From Branchiostoma floridae (taxonomy: Eukaryota; Chordata; Leptocardii; Amphioxiformes; Branchiostomatidae), in NCBI RefSeq assembly GCF_000003815.2, contig NC_049987.1, positions 14,294,266-14,358,265 of the forward strand: a stretch of DNA of 64,000 nucleotides. The letters are read 5' to 3'. The notes under the pieces are model-generated. The model saw only the letters and a list, made by a program, of their open reading frames with translations, was not told where the DNA came from and did no database searches. The translations under genes were made by a program, and so were the position numbers. Shown one piece after another: positions 24,801-35,780 of the stretch (position 1 is the first letter of the stretch; each line of letters opens with the position of its first letter).

Positions 24801-25811
24801 ATTCAAAAGCAATATTACATCAAATACCAAACGGCTGTAGTCAAGATATACAAAGCTATGGAAAAGAAAAAAAGGAAATACGTACGTCTCCTTCAAAATT
24901 GTTGAGAAGAAAACAGATAGCTCTCTCTACATGTAAAAGATTTCTGTGCCAAACCAATACAAATAAGTTGTATGTGAAATGTCAGTCACAGGCTAGTTGG
25001 GTAGCACTGGATGGGTGTGTTGAACACTCAAACCAGTAGATAGGTGGATAAATGTCAACAATTGGAGATTGTAAACAGTTGATGTTCGTTTTGATTATGT
25101 CCATTTGGAGCTAAATCCCTTTTGCATTCTACAGTAGCAGGTGCCTGTCCTGCGGACATTGACAGACGACATCACGGATGGCCGGACAGACCATCGCTGG
25201 AGGATATTGTTTTTGGATGAACAACTGCTTTTTAAAAACTCGTCTCGAGAGTATCAGTCTTAAGCTGTGTCCTTCGGTAGCACGTGGACCATTGTCTTGT
25301 ACCAGTCACTGAAGATGTTAAGAGGGTACATCAGGAGATTCACTTAGTCATCCTTTGACGTTGTATGAAAAGCCTTCTGTTCATGAAGCATCTCCTTATG
25401 CATATGCATGAGGTAGTAGGAAATTAACAGATATTGATGTGTTCTATGGTTTGATGTTTCGACAATACAAATCCGTGTAATCAAAATTGCATTGCAGTTT
25501 AATTACATATTGGACAGGATAGAACAGCAGCTCATTGCAATTAGCACATTCCGTCGGTTAATTTTTACATAGAAAACTACCTATTATTGCATTTGTTCAC
25601 ATGTTAAAAAACTTCAACAGCGAAGCCATTGTTGTACAGTACTACTATCATTTGCTTTCGCGTATCAAAGATATGGTTGGGAAAAAGCCTGTCACCCAAA
25701 TTTTTCATGAACGGAATTTCAGTATTGTAATCATATAATTCAAGAAAGTTCGATCTATTTTAGTGCACAGCAACTGGACAATGCAATGCAATATATATTG
25801 CAATCGATATA
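21863..25811. other. noncoding, possible regulatory patches
   Basis: No gene seen. Bases 22850-23040 (accggcggaaacgaccgac, tataaattaatcatg, gtaataattgaaag) and 24230-24450 (caagatggcggac, a Meis/Pbx site, gttaatcgagttaattg) look more constrained than their surroundings and may be Olig-region enhancers. This is an impression from base composition and motifs only. Confidence 0.25.
24289..24298 (-). promoter_or_regulatory. exact Meis/Prep-Pbx composite motif (reverse)
   Basis: CTGTCAATCA on plus, i.e. TGATTGACAG on minus. It follows CAAGATGGCGGAC (about 24231), a YY1-like word also seen in related form at 5244 and 28536. One of five exact copies in the window. Confidence 0.4.
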
Positions 25812-28200
25812 CACTGCCTGAAAAGCCTCATTTCCAGGATGGAAACTGACTTACACAGTCCTGGAAATTAAACATGTCCTTCAAACTCCGGAGGTTTCAT
25901 GCCTGCAAACGAGACGTGTACAGTCCTTTACATGTCCTAGAATCTCGCGGAAACGAACCATTTCTGTGTGCAGGACGTGTAAAGGGCTTGAAATACCCTT
26001 ACAGATTCCCTTGAAACAACCTTACACAACAGGACATGAGCCGTGTGTTGCATTGTGTGTTGGCGGAATATGCATACATTAGCGGCCAATTACCACCTAA
26101 TTATATTTCCCCGGTCTGCCTCACCCAGTGCATCCCTTTTGTCATGGAAAGTGAAAATCGCGGAACAACGCCCCCCCCCCCCCCCAAAAAAAAACAGCCT
26201 CGTTCCGAACACTGCAAGGGAGTCTAGGTGATACAGTTGTCGTTCCTAGATGAGGGTGGTGTAGTCGCTACCCAAACATGAGAGCCGTTTCGATATTCCT
26301 CCGCACTATTTCCGTCGAAAGCAATGTCAAATGCCGACTGCAATATCATCGATACAGTTGTATACGGAAGTTCCTTGATCCTTGAAGCCATGGGAGAGAA
26401 CTTTGGCCCGACGGTGGTCCTGTTATTATTAGTTGCAGCTGACGTCCTGTCGTCCTGTTCCGCGATCTTGAGTAGAAACTACTTGCTGATGTAAAATAAT
26501 GACCAATGTTCCTCGGTACCATCAGATAACGCACCCTGGTATATAGACACACTTGGACAGCAAGAACGCACATCCACACGCAAAGACGCGGAATTCACAA
26601 TACCAACTCAACTGAAGAATTTGAAAATTGTGACTGGCACGTTGATTGGCCGAAGGTTTGACCCTATAATTGTGCGAGGAGAAATTCTATTGGCTTTTTC
26701 TGAAGAATTTGCATGGGCACAGACACAAAGAGCTGTGAACTACCGCTAGTACCAGCCATGATGTCTATTGTTACAATCACGTAAAGGAGGTTGTTTGAGC
26801 TGCCTGATTACCCGTATTTCACTTCACAGTAAAACAATACCTGCCTAGAAAGATGTGAAACATGCCGCTGTGATTATCAACAGCTTGAAACATCGGTAGA
26901 AATTTAACGTTCAACGTTGTCATTTAGTTTGTACAATCAAGAACATAACCCGGGACAAAAATTTAGTACATCGAGTCAAGGAGGTTATATCTTAACATAG
27001 ATCATTTCACTCAGTTTGTGCGTCGACAGTAGCCAAAGTTAGAGACAGTAACCAAGAAAATGGACTGTATTTTGTCCCGTGTTCTCTCTATTCTTTTGAC
27101 AAAAAGCTGCCCATAAATCAGATCGCAGTCCTATGTTTTCCCTATGTCCAACGTCGTTTCAGTTCAACTTCCTCGCTATGACGCGACAGGCACTCTATAA
27201 AAACATCGTACATCACTAGTTTACGAATTTCCAAATTAAACTTCTTTGGTTAGTTTAGTTTCCTAGCTCTTCATACAAAGGGGGCAGATCACGTAACTGA
27301 TTATCGCGATACACGCAGAAGTCTATTGCAGCAGTTCAGATTTATGTATGTTGAAACAGAATCTCAGTGTGAGTGCAAAATGATTAAAGAAGATATAAGA
27401 ATGATTCAATGAACGCTGGGTGTTTGTGGCCTTTGTCTGCGCTAGACAATGCAATACACATCCGGCTAACGAACTGCTGTTTATGTAATGAAAATGACGA
27501 GTTTGTTTAAGCAAGGAAGTTGAAACCTCCTTGGTTTAAGACTTACTTTCCTATTTATAAGCCAAGATCTATCCCTAGCATTTATTTCTTTCCGACATGT
27601 AGAAATGAATATGAATGGCCCGTTCAATACGCGCCGACCGTAGGATTTCCAAATAAGTTGGAAATATCGGGCCAAACAAATCACAGCTTCATTAATTATG
27701 ATTGTTTTTTTAGTATTTTGTAGACCTTTCTTTCTGACCTTGATTGTATTCCTAAAAATGTGGATGTCGTTTCTTTTTATAGTTGTATTTTGTTCCACTT
27801 TGTTCTGTCAGACGATGTCACGGGGAGACATACCAACCATTCAATACCCCCCGACAATCCCCCTTATTTTGTGTTTAAAATGTAAACCTCATTGCTTATT
27901 AATTGTCCAAGCATAGCCTAGGCTGGGTTGCAGGGGTAGTAGTTGCCGTAAACAGTAAACCCGCGACCCAAGCTTCGCTTTGAGAATAGGCGCCGCCAAG
28001 CCTTTGTCTGCCTATTTCCCCTACACGTCTGGTGTAAGGGTCCTAGAAATTCCTGTACAAGCGCGAGTCCAGGTATGTAAGAAAAAAACAAGGACATTAC
28101 ACGCCGAACCAGGAAAGTCATGTACACAGCCAGGACACAGAACATTTCACAGGTGTGTAAGTCCCTTGAAACACCTGGAAATTATTGATTTCGTGCAGTG
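25812..28200. mobile_element. non-autonomous CACTA/EnSpm-like DNA transposon, about 2.39 kb
   Basis: The left end CACTGCCTGAAAAGCC then TCATTTCCAGG and the reverse complement of the right end, CACTGCACGAAATCAATAAT then TTCCAGG, align as about 28-bp terminal inverted repeats starting CACTG. A 3-bp direct repeat ATA flanks both sides (25809-25811, 28201-28203), as expected for CACTA elements. Subterminal zones (25850-26040 and 28030-28170) are packed with short repeats in both orientations, such as GTCCTGGAAATTA, GTCCTAGAA, CTTACAC/GTGTAAG and AGGACATG, another CACTA hallmark. No transposase-like frame lies inside, so the copy is non-autonomous. It contains a poly-C tract at 26170-26185 and a nested short insertion at 27512. 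Confidence 0.65.
27505..27540. mobile_element. ultrashort palindromic insertion, 22 bp, with 7-bp flanking repeats
   Basis: CAAGGAAGTT, GA, AACCTCCTTG (27512-27533) is an inverted repeat with one mismatch, flanked by exact GTTTAAG at 27505-27511 and 27534-27540. Same termini and duplication length as the case at 18564-18597, but a different target. Nested in the CACTA-like element. Confidence 0.6.
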
Positions 28201-28286
28201 ATAGTTAATTGTACTAGCCATGCCATACAGAACATTCAGAAAGCAGGTCCTTCTTTGGCATCTACGAATTTCTGCTCCATGATTTG

Positions 28287-28314
28287 GATACACCATTAAC
28301 CTCCTTGGATACAC
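28287..28314. mobile_element. ultrashort insertion, 14 bp, with 7-bp flanking repeats
   Basis: CATTAACCTCCTTG (28294-28307) is flanked by exact GATACAC at 28287-28293 and 28308-28314. Reverse-complemented it begins CAAGGAGGTTAA, like the other members; the second terminus is reduced to a few bases. Confidence 0.55.
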
Positions 28315-28892
28315 GTACATGTGATAGATGAAATTAGTCTCGAATAAAGATATGTGGCAATGATGTTGACGCTAAGATGGCCTAGACTTGTCCTGTAGGG
28401 TATACAGAAAGCGTACAGATTTAGGTTAACTCATCCCTGTACCAGCTGAAGCCGATCCATTGTCCTTCAGACGACAGGTGGCCGGATTGTTATCCACCCT
28501 GTGACCTTGCCGAAGGTACCCGTGACCTCTACAACAATGGCGGACAAAGGTCGGGTTATAGGGGCTCATTACGGATTACCGTGGCTTGTTGGTAGTCAGC
28601 TAACCAAACAATGACGTGTGTGTGTAATGTGGTGCTGGAGACAAGGGCAGATTAGGAATGTAAACAACACTATTCAATAAACCTCATTTCGTAAACCGTC
28701 GGCAAGACAGGGCGCGTTGACACGCGCTTGATTAGAAAATCCCAAACGGAAGTGGGACAGAGACGAGATTTAGCAACAGAAGCTAATGTATAGTAAAGTG
28801 TATGGTTAGTTTAAGTGTGGCTGTGTATATGCCGTTGCGTGCGTGTGCGGATGTTATCTTACAACTACAGGGTATAACCATGAGGTAACTCA

Positions 28893-29077
28893 AGTTCACC
28901 TTTATCCGAGGGGAAACCTATATCCGTTGATAACGGGGCATTTATCGATATCAAGTCGCCAAACGTTGGCCTCAAATTGCAACATTTTCAATACACAAAA
29001 ACGTTAAATATTTTAGCTCGAAACCACCGTTCGTCGACTTGATATTCATAAGGTTACTCCGTGGATAAAGGTGAACT
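28893..29077 (-). mobile_element. MITE, AGTTCACCTTTATCCGCGG family, copy 1
   Basis: The ends AGTTCACCTTTATCCGAGG and CCGTGGATAAAGGTGAACT are terminal inverted repeats. The interior word GAAACCACCGT matches copy 2 in reverse, so this copy is inverted relative to copies 2 and 3. AACTAGCGTT follows at 29091-29100, matching the outer TIR of the other copies. About 185 bp, noncoding. Confidence 0.7.
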
Positions 29078-29102
29078 AGTAGTTGAACTTCAACTAGCGT
29101 TA

Positions 29103-31147
29103 CCATTACCAACATAGGATGACGTGCCACAACTTTGTACAAACGCACATAGAACTTTAGTTTACAATATGACATTTAGCTTTCGGCATCTTCCAACAAA
29201 TCTAAATAACTGGAAGACTTTGTCCCTTGTTGCTAAGAGCATCAGAAAGCCAGTTTTGTTAGAGGAAATAACATTTTCATACCTAATATTCACGTTAACT
29301 TACATGTTTTATTACTATCGTTTTCCGATTGTAATTGCAAATTTAATGTCGTGAATTTCATGACTGTGTTCAGATTCAGAACATGTTGCAAGAGAATCAC
29401 TTGGTAACCTGATCCACTTTTGGTGACAGCAATGAATTACTAAAATACTACATACGACAATGCTGCATATAACAATTTAAGCCAAGGACAGATGAAATTG
29501 AGGAGAAAATGTGGCAAAACGCAACCATTTTGTCACGGCCATACCAGCGCGTGTTTTAACCAATTTACGTCTTTGTACAGCCGTAAATTAATGCTTAGCA
29601 CAAATTATGTATTTTGTTATCGTCAAAAGTAATATCAAACGACAGGACAAACGCTATTTTAACATGCAAAAAGACAAAACGTTTTCTCCTATACAATATC
29701 AAGCTGGCATACCTTGCAACAAAAGTTAGGGAATCAAATGGTTACCGTTATATGTCAAACATGTTAAACATATTTTCCTCCGACAAAAGGAAGTAACATC
29801 AGCCCAAGGGGAGTCAAGATGTGTAGTGCATCCATCCCTTTGACTACTTGTCCATCCTATTGTCTTATCTTGCTCCCATTGTCCCCATGCAAACGCACGA
29901 GAAAGAATCTGAATCAACATTAGTTCAAGAGGGTGCTAAAATTTCATGATCTGTTTTTGTCCTTGAAAGGGGATTTTGATTGGCATTTGATTGGTTATTC
30001 AGCGAAAGTAAACGAACGCTGCCATATGGAGAAAGTGCCGGACCACCTGCATTCCGTGGTAATCTGAGGATTTACGAAAATGTAGAGATAATCATCTCTT
30101 AAGTCCTCCTCCTTGTCCTCCTATATTTGTCAGGAAAGATACCTCTTTCTCGTCTTGACAAATTTTAAGTTAAAGTTTGATCTAAATTCTACTTCAAACG
30201 AATTGTATAAAAATACTTGTAAATGATAGATTAGAATCTACTTGTTTGTGTGTTGTTGTTATCTAAATCTGGACTACACAACTTGTCATGTCTTAAATAA
30301 ACGTTACACGCCGTGCTCAAGAACATCGTGATTCAGAGAAAAGATTTACGAAAATTCAAATTTCTTTAAACGTTAATCGTTTCCATCACCTGACGTTAAA
30401 CCCTTCTATCGACTATCATTTTCATGACATGGCAACCACGTTAGTTAGTCGTGGTTTTATGGGGTGTGGAAAGAACAACAAAGGTGTATATGAGTGATTG
30501 ACAGGTAAGAAGACCAGCAAAGCTGTTTCGCCTTGGTACAGCTGATAGGCCGTTTGCCCTCCAGCTAGACGCGTTAGCCTAAGTATTGCACCAACAAAAG
30601 AAAACACTTTGCACGTGGGGAGGGAGGGGGACATGAGTAGACAAACAAACGTTGCATATACTGGTTCAAACCCCTTGCATATTTGTGTGACACCTCGTGT
30701 GTTTACGATCTTTCGTACCACAAGGCCGTGTGACCAATAATTTTAAACAATTTTTGCAGGGCTCCGACAAATACGCTCACTGGACAGACCACAAAATGCT
30801 TCAAAACTAGGCTTACTAGCGCACAAATCCAGCCACACCTTACATCTGCTTGCAGATTACTGCACGTATATATAAACTCCAGGTGCTCATAGTTTAGTAA
30901 TGTACTGATTTATCAGATATATGTACAGATTTACAGAGCTTCTGCACGTTTATTTGTCTAGGTACATGTACCTCTATGGCTGTGGGTCTAATCTATTCAC
31001 TGGGATTATTGAATACGATATATAATTCAAATGCTATTGTGTCCAACATATGCCAACACATCGAATCTAGTATCAAACGTGCGTGTCAAAGTATGATCTT
31101 TTGATTTTTTTATTTTCACGGCTGGGTTGAGACCATTCACTCTGCTC
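29103..31147. other. noncoding, no gene recognised
   Basis: No gene seen. Includes a Meis/Pbx site at 30495-30504 and a G-rich patch gggaggga at 30619-30631. Confidence 0.4.
30495..30504 (+). promoter_or_regulatory. exact Meis/Prep-Pbx composite motif
   Basis: TGATTGACAG, followed immediately by GTAAG. One of five exact copies in the window, roughly mid-way between the two Olig genes. Confidence 0.4.
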
Positions 31148-31330
31148 CCGGCGCATGATTGTCCTTTTTGCCGCCATATGGTTAGCACACCTGATTATCC
31201 TCACCTGCCGGGACCTGACAAAGAGCATTAAGGTGTGCCACAGAGACAACGTGAAGGGTTGTGGGCGCCGCGGGCAGTGATTTAGGTGATAAACGGAGCT
31301 GTCAATCTTACCGTACGGGCTGCCATCTGC
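31148..31330 (+). promoter_or_regulatory. candidate duplicated regulatory element, copy 1
   Basis: Bases 31149-31184 (CCGGCGCATGATTGTCC, TTTTTGCCGCCATATGG) align with 37671-37705 (CCGGCTATGACTGCCC, TTTTTGTTGCCATATGC). CTCACCTGCCG follows in both, at 31200-31210 and 37726-37736. Further on, ctgtcaatct (31300-31309) parallels the Meis/Pbx site at 37830, and gccatctgc (31322-31330) parallels cccatctgccg at 37858. The order is conserved over about 180 bp in the same orientation, with E-boxes CATATG and CACCTG preserved. A minus-strand open frame exists in both, so coding is not fully excluded. Confidence 0.4.
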
Positions 31331-31453
31331 CACAAAGCTTGGAACCAGAGGTTATGTCAATGTGCTCCTACATGTTTGGTGCTTCAATCTAGATGCTCCT
31401 ATTTTTACTACAGTCCAGCGAAAAGGTTATCCACCTAGTTGGTGTGTTGTTTG

Positions 31454-32020
31454 TTACCTCCATGAAAAAATGAGGTATAGTTTTTGGCGCGTGTCTGTGT
31501 GTGAATAGTCAGTCTGGCAGCATGTGAGGGGAAGTGGTGTAGTGGGATACTTGGAGAATTGGATGTACGGTTTGGCTCACGTGACCATATACCGACAGAC
31601 TGAAGCGGTTAGAGAGACAACAACAACAACAACGCATTTATATCAGATCGTAACCACTATTTGAGCATGACACAGCGATGTTCAGCCAATTATGTTGGCT
31701 CTTGTTTCATATACTGCTGTAGTGGAGGAGGTTTGTCTCAAAGCTAAGTTAAAAATGGATTTCCCTAACATTTGTAGGTTATTAGATATGTGTTGATGCA
31801 AGGGAAAAATGGTTATGTTTTTGGACTTCAAGCAGCTTTCTTAAAAACTGCAGGTAATGGGCGTAAACTACATTGAAGGAAACCGTGGTACAAATATTTA
31901 GTTAGAGGAGAGGGTTCACTCTCTGAATACGTACCTCCATGAAAAATGGAGGTATAGTTTTTGGTGTGTCTGTGTATCTGTCTGTCTGTGTGTCTGTTTG
32001 TGTTTCCGGATATTGTTGTC
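31454..32020 (+). repeat. pair of ACCTCCATGAAAAATGGAGGT-type repeats
   Basis: Two copies of a hairpin-like head followed by TATAGTTTTTGG and a GTGTCTGTGT-rich tail: 31454-31503 and 31931-32020. Direct repeats about 477 bp apart; probably the same end of an interspersed element. A short CAA repeat lies between them at 31617-31634. Confidence 0.6.
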
Positions 32021-32912
32021 AGCATTTTCTTACATTCTGTTCATTATTGTTGTAAGAGTGATTTACTGTTATTTTATGTGACGTTAATATTATCATATAT
32101 TTATAGAGGGTTGACGGATATGCAGGTGAAAATTCGAGGTGAGAGAATTGCTATTGTATTGAATGACAGTTACAAATTTTAACATGAATCGATTAACTTA
32201 TGATAAGTTTTATATTTTTGTCTATGTGTTGGTGAGTACAAAAGAGGTCAATTCTTCTTGGGAGGTTATGAGTTCTTCCAAGTCTACCACTGCAAAAGAG
32301 CGTGTTGTTAAATAACTTGTCCAGAAAGTACTATGATGTTAAAGCTCGGCACTCCTCCCTAAAATATGGCAGATAGTAAATGGTTGAGATTACAAACAAA
32401 ATACGATGAAAACACGCCACATACGCAATACTATATATAGACCTATCGCATACAGTAAAACCTTATATTCTGCATCAATATAGTATATGATCCCCATATG
32501 CCGCAGTATGTTATACGGGGTCGGGCGATTTTAACCCTGTAGTTTCATAGTTTTACCCCCGTAGTCATCACCAAAAAGGATGGGGCAGAGAAAGGCCTGT
32601 CTCACGCCTGGTTAGATAGTGATGGATGGCGGAGTGATACAGTACAGTGGGTGACAGATTGGTTACGGCCACCTTACACCTGGACTACTGTTGTCTTCGA
32701 GATCGATTTAGAGGAAAGTATTCGGAAAATTTGCCTTTTGTGCGTTCTTCATCCTGATTTTTCACGCGTCTTTGCAACTATCACTATCATAGGTCTTCTT
32801 TGAGGTAACGTTAGATTATCTGAATCTGACTTATAACGTATAGGAATGCTCTATCTCTAGAGAGACTTGGCAGCCCCTTGAAAGTTCTTAAGTGCTTGTT
32901 TATGAATGGTTC

Positions 32913-33108
32913 AACGCTAGTTCACCTTTATCCGCGGGGTAACCTATATCCAGGCTAGGGTACTTAGGGATAGCAAGTTGACGGACGGTGGTTTCAACTA
33001 TACTTTTTTTTTAGATATTTCCTTTTAATACCACTGTCTTGATATCTCTAATTACCATTTTTGATACAACAGATACAGGCTACCCCGCGGTTAAAGGAAC
33101 AAGCGTTA
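32913..33108 (+). mobile_element. MITE, AGTTCACCTTTATCCGCGG family, copy 2
   Basis: Left CAACGCTAGTTCACCTTTAT then CCGCGGGGTAACC. The right end CCCCGCGGTTAAAGGAACA then AGCGTTA is its degenerate inverse. About 196 bp, AT-rich interior, no coding frame. Confidence 0.7.
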
Positions 33109-35119
33109 CGTAAGTGTCCGGATTGATACAACCAGCGGTAGCAGTGTACCCGTAAAACCGGTGTGTTACGCTGAATGGTAGATATTCCCACAGTAAAACA
33201 ATTCTTTTGCTTCTGAGGGCATCACAACAAGCTCTTAAAACTTTAATTTATGGCAAGACAACTTTTAAAGTTACAATGTCTGAATAACATATCAGACATC
33301 TAATGAATTCTAACTGCTTTATGATAGCCTGTGCCAAACTTGTGACTTTAGAATTTCAAAAGTTATTATTCAACACGGACAAAAAGGGACATTGTATCTA
33401 AAGTTGAGTCAGCAACGTTTTTGTCACCTCTAGAACCAATAAATTGGTTTTCGCCATTCAACACAGTCTAAAGATAAAATATCTTTTGAATCTAACACAA
33501 CTCCTTTGGCAAACTAGATATGGACTTGATCCAAATAGTGAGTGATGGAGAAGCCATGAGCCGGGTCCCAAAAGAGGATTTTCTACGCTTTTCCAATTAT
33601 TGTTGGTTTGTGCGGCCGGCCGGTCAGAGGTGACAGCGGCCATAGATTGTCCCGATCCGTACGGAATGGAGCACCTAAACACTGGGAAAACGATTGGTTC
33701 CGTTCAACAATGGAAGTTCAGATGTCAACTGGTATGGCCTGGTAACAAGGGTGGAGCTGGCAATGTTATCCCGTACCCGACTCAACCGTGGAAGCACCTG
33801 GGGAAAATAGAACCACTCAGTCACTCAGCCTACACTGCTAAAAGTATAATTTTGCAAGAGAAAGGAAGATATGTCGTTTGTTATAGAGCTACTTAAACTC
33901 GTCTTCCCCTCTTCTTTTGCTAGAATGAGAAACTCTTGTACTTCTTTTTTTTTTGTCACCCAATCTTCGACAATTTACTTGTGCAGGAATTTAGATCATG
34001 TCTAGTGGATCTTTTTTTGTGTGCAAACTCTCTGTCGACGAAAGTACATAATTTATACTTGACTTACAAGTCCCTTAAAAATAGCGAAAATTGGACACAT
34101 AATTATACAGATGAAATGCCAAAAAGCTACATCTGTACTCCTGGGCCGGCTAAATGCTGTGGCAAGTTATCTGTCTATTTGGTCAATTTGTACTATTTTT
34201 CCAACGACCTCTGAAGTCATTACAAAGCAATCCCTACTCCTGATGAATGTTAGATATTAGCATCATTTGGAGTTTGGCTCAAACCTGACAAAATAGCCAG
34301 GTTTTGAACTCCTGGTTGTAAATGTAACGTTACGATGACGATCTAGAATAAGCTTAGTGGGTTCTGATTAAATCTCGCTTATAGCAGCCCAACCAACATC
34401 CGGACGGCCAGAGAAGGGCCAATTACAACTCCGCACAGCAGAGCTTGTGTGTTAAACACAGACCCCATGGTTCCTATCGTCTTGCCCTTTGTCTTGGTGT
34501 TGACAGGTGCAGTGCCACGCGCTGCAGTATGTTGAGGAATCCCTCCTCAGTACGGTCGTGCCTTGTGAGGAACTACAACAGTCTGGCACACTTGTGTCCG
34601 GAACTGATCCATTCCAGAGATTCAAAAGGTGCCCGAACAATACTGTTTCTTACAAACTACAATGTAAACTTTCCACACTCTACAACAATCAGGCCGAATT
34701 CAAAAAAGGGAATCAGACGAGTCTTAGATTTTTTTCACACAAAAAGTCGTCTAGTCGGCTACATTGCAAAGATTCATATTAATGATTTTGACCTTTTAAT
34801 AACACCAAACACCAGACTGATTGTTTAACTACTATTTTCTACACAGATTAGACTTTACAATTTCGTCATATGTGTATTCTTCTTCACAACACTATCTTAC
34901 AAGACTGACGTTTTTCTATTTGAAGACTTTGCCAATGGCGTCGGACAGTTGGAGACTTGCAAAGCGCTATACCATAGGCATCAAGAACGGTTGGTCTACC
35001 TGTATGATGTCGTTCAATATGTGAATATGCTTTATATGAGAATCTGTTTTTCAATGATAAAATGAACCCATGACGTTATCAGACTAACCCGGAGGTCTGT
35101 TCCATCAGCCCGCCTTACG
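33109..35119. other. noncoding, no gene recognised
   Basis: A 98-codon open frame at 33600-33896 (+) and a 127-codon frame at 34445-34828 (+) have no recognisable domain, splice context or homopolymer-free conserved motif. They are left as chance frames. Confidence 0.4.
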
Positions 35120-35159
35120 CCCTCGTTAGCGGCGCGGTAATGACAGGGTAGGGGGACAG
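35120..35159 (+). promoter_or_regulatory. rearranged relative of the Olig downstream element
   Basis: CCCTCGTTAGCG (35120-35131) is the exact reverse complement of CGCTAACGAGGG in the 101-bp block. It is followed four bases later by GGTAATGACAGGGTAGGG then GGACAG (35136-35159), which resembles GGATAATGACAGGTTGGACG then GACAG of that block. One module is therefore inverted relative to the other. It lies 5 kb beyond the Olig B copy and is noncoding. Confidence 0.45.
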
Positions 35160-35737
35160 CAGCCTCATGGTGGAACAGCCTGGTGTCACGTCTTCCGTCA
35201 CAGAACCTTCGTCTGAGCCACGCACAACAAAGGGCGGGAAAACCGAGCCCGACAGGCGTGCAAACCATAATGATGGGGTCTGGGTGACCTTCTGACCGAA
35301 CCGTACCCTGTGTACTATGTTTATCTGTAATGGTTATGATTATAGCCGTGTTTAAGTCGTTGTTTCCACACACAAATTCCGTAATTACAGAAAAGACGAC
35401 GTCAACGTCATGTCACAGGTGATTTCGAAAGAATGGTTGGTTGGTACTTGGAAACGTTTTTTGGTGAAAATTCAGTTTGTATCATAGTGGAGTTTCAAAT
35501 CGTGCAGTAACGTCCATGTGCAGCTTAGTAGTATTTTCAAACTTTATTGTATGTTTGAGGATCATATTCTAACGTTATAGTTTACTTTTCTTAGAAACGT
35601 CAAACAGCCAGTAATAGTACTTCAAGTTCAACAGCTTAGGACACATATCATATCATCTGCATTCAAATACGTGGGGTTCGGGAGGTTTGGATATGAAAAC
35701 TGTTGCTTTTGCAGTTTAACATTACTATAGTACCTTT

Positions 35738-35780
35738 CACACACACACACACACACATACATACATACATACATACATAT
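35738..35780. repeat. microsatellite (CA)n(CATA)n
   Basis: About ten CA units followed by about six CATA units. Confidence 0.9.

Noticed and set aside
33600-33896. 98-codon plus-strand open frame
   Set aside because: No recognisable domain, no splice or expression context, and an overlapping minus frame of similar quality. Treated as chance.
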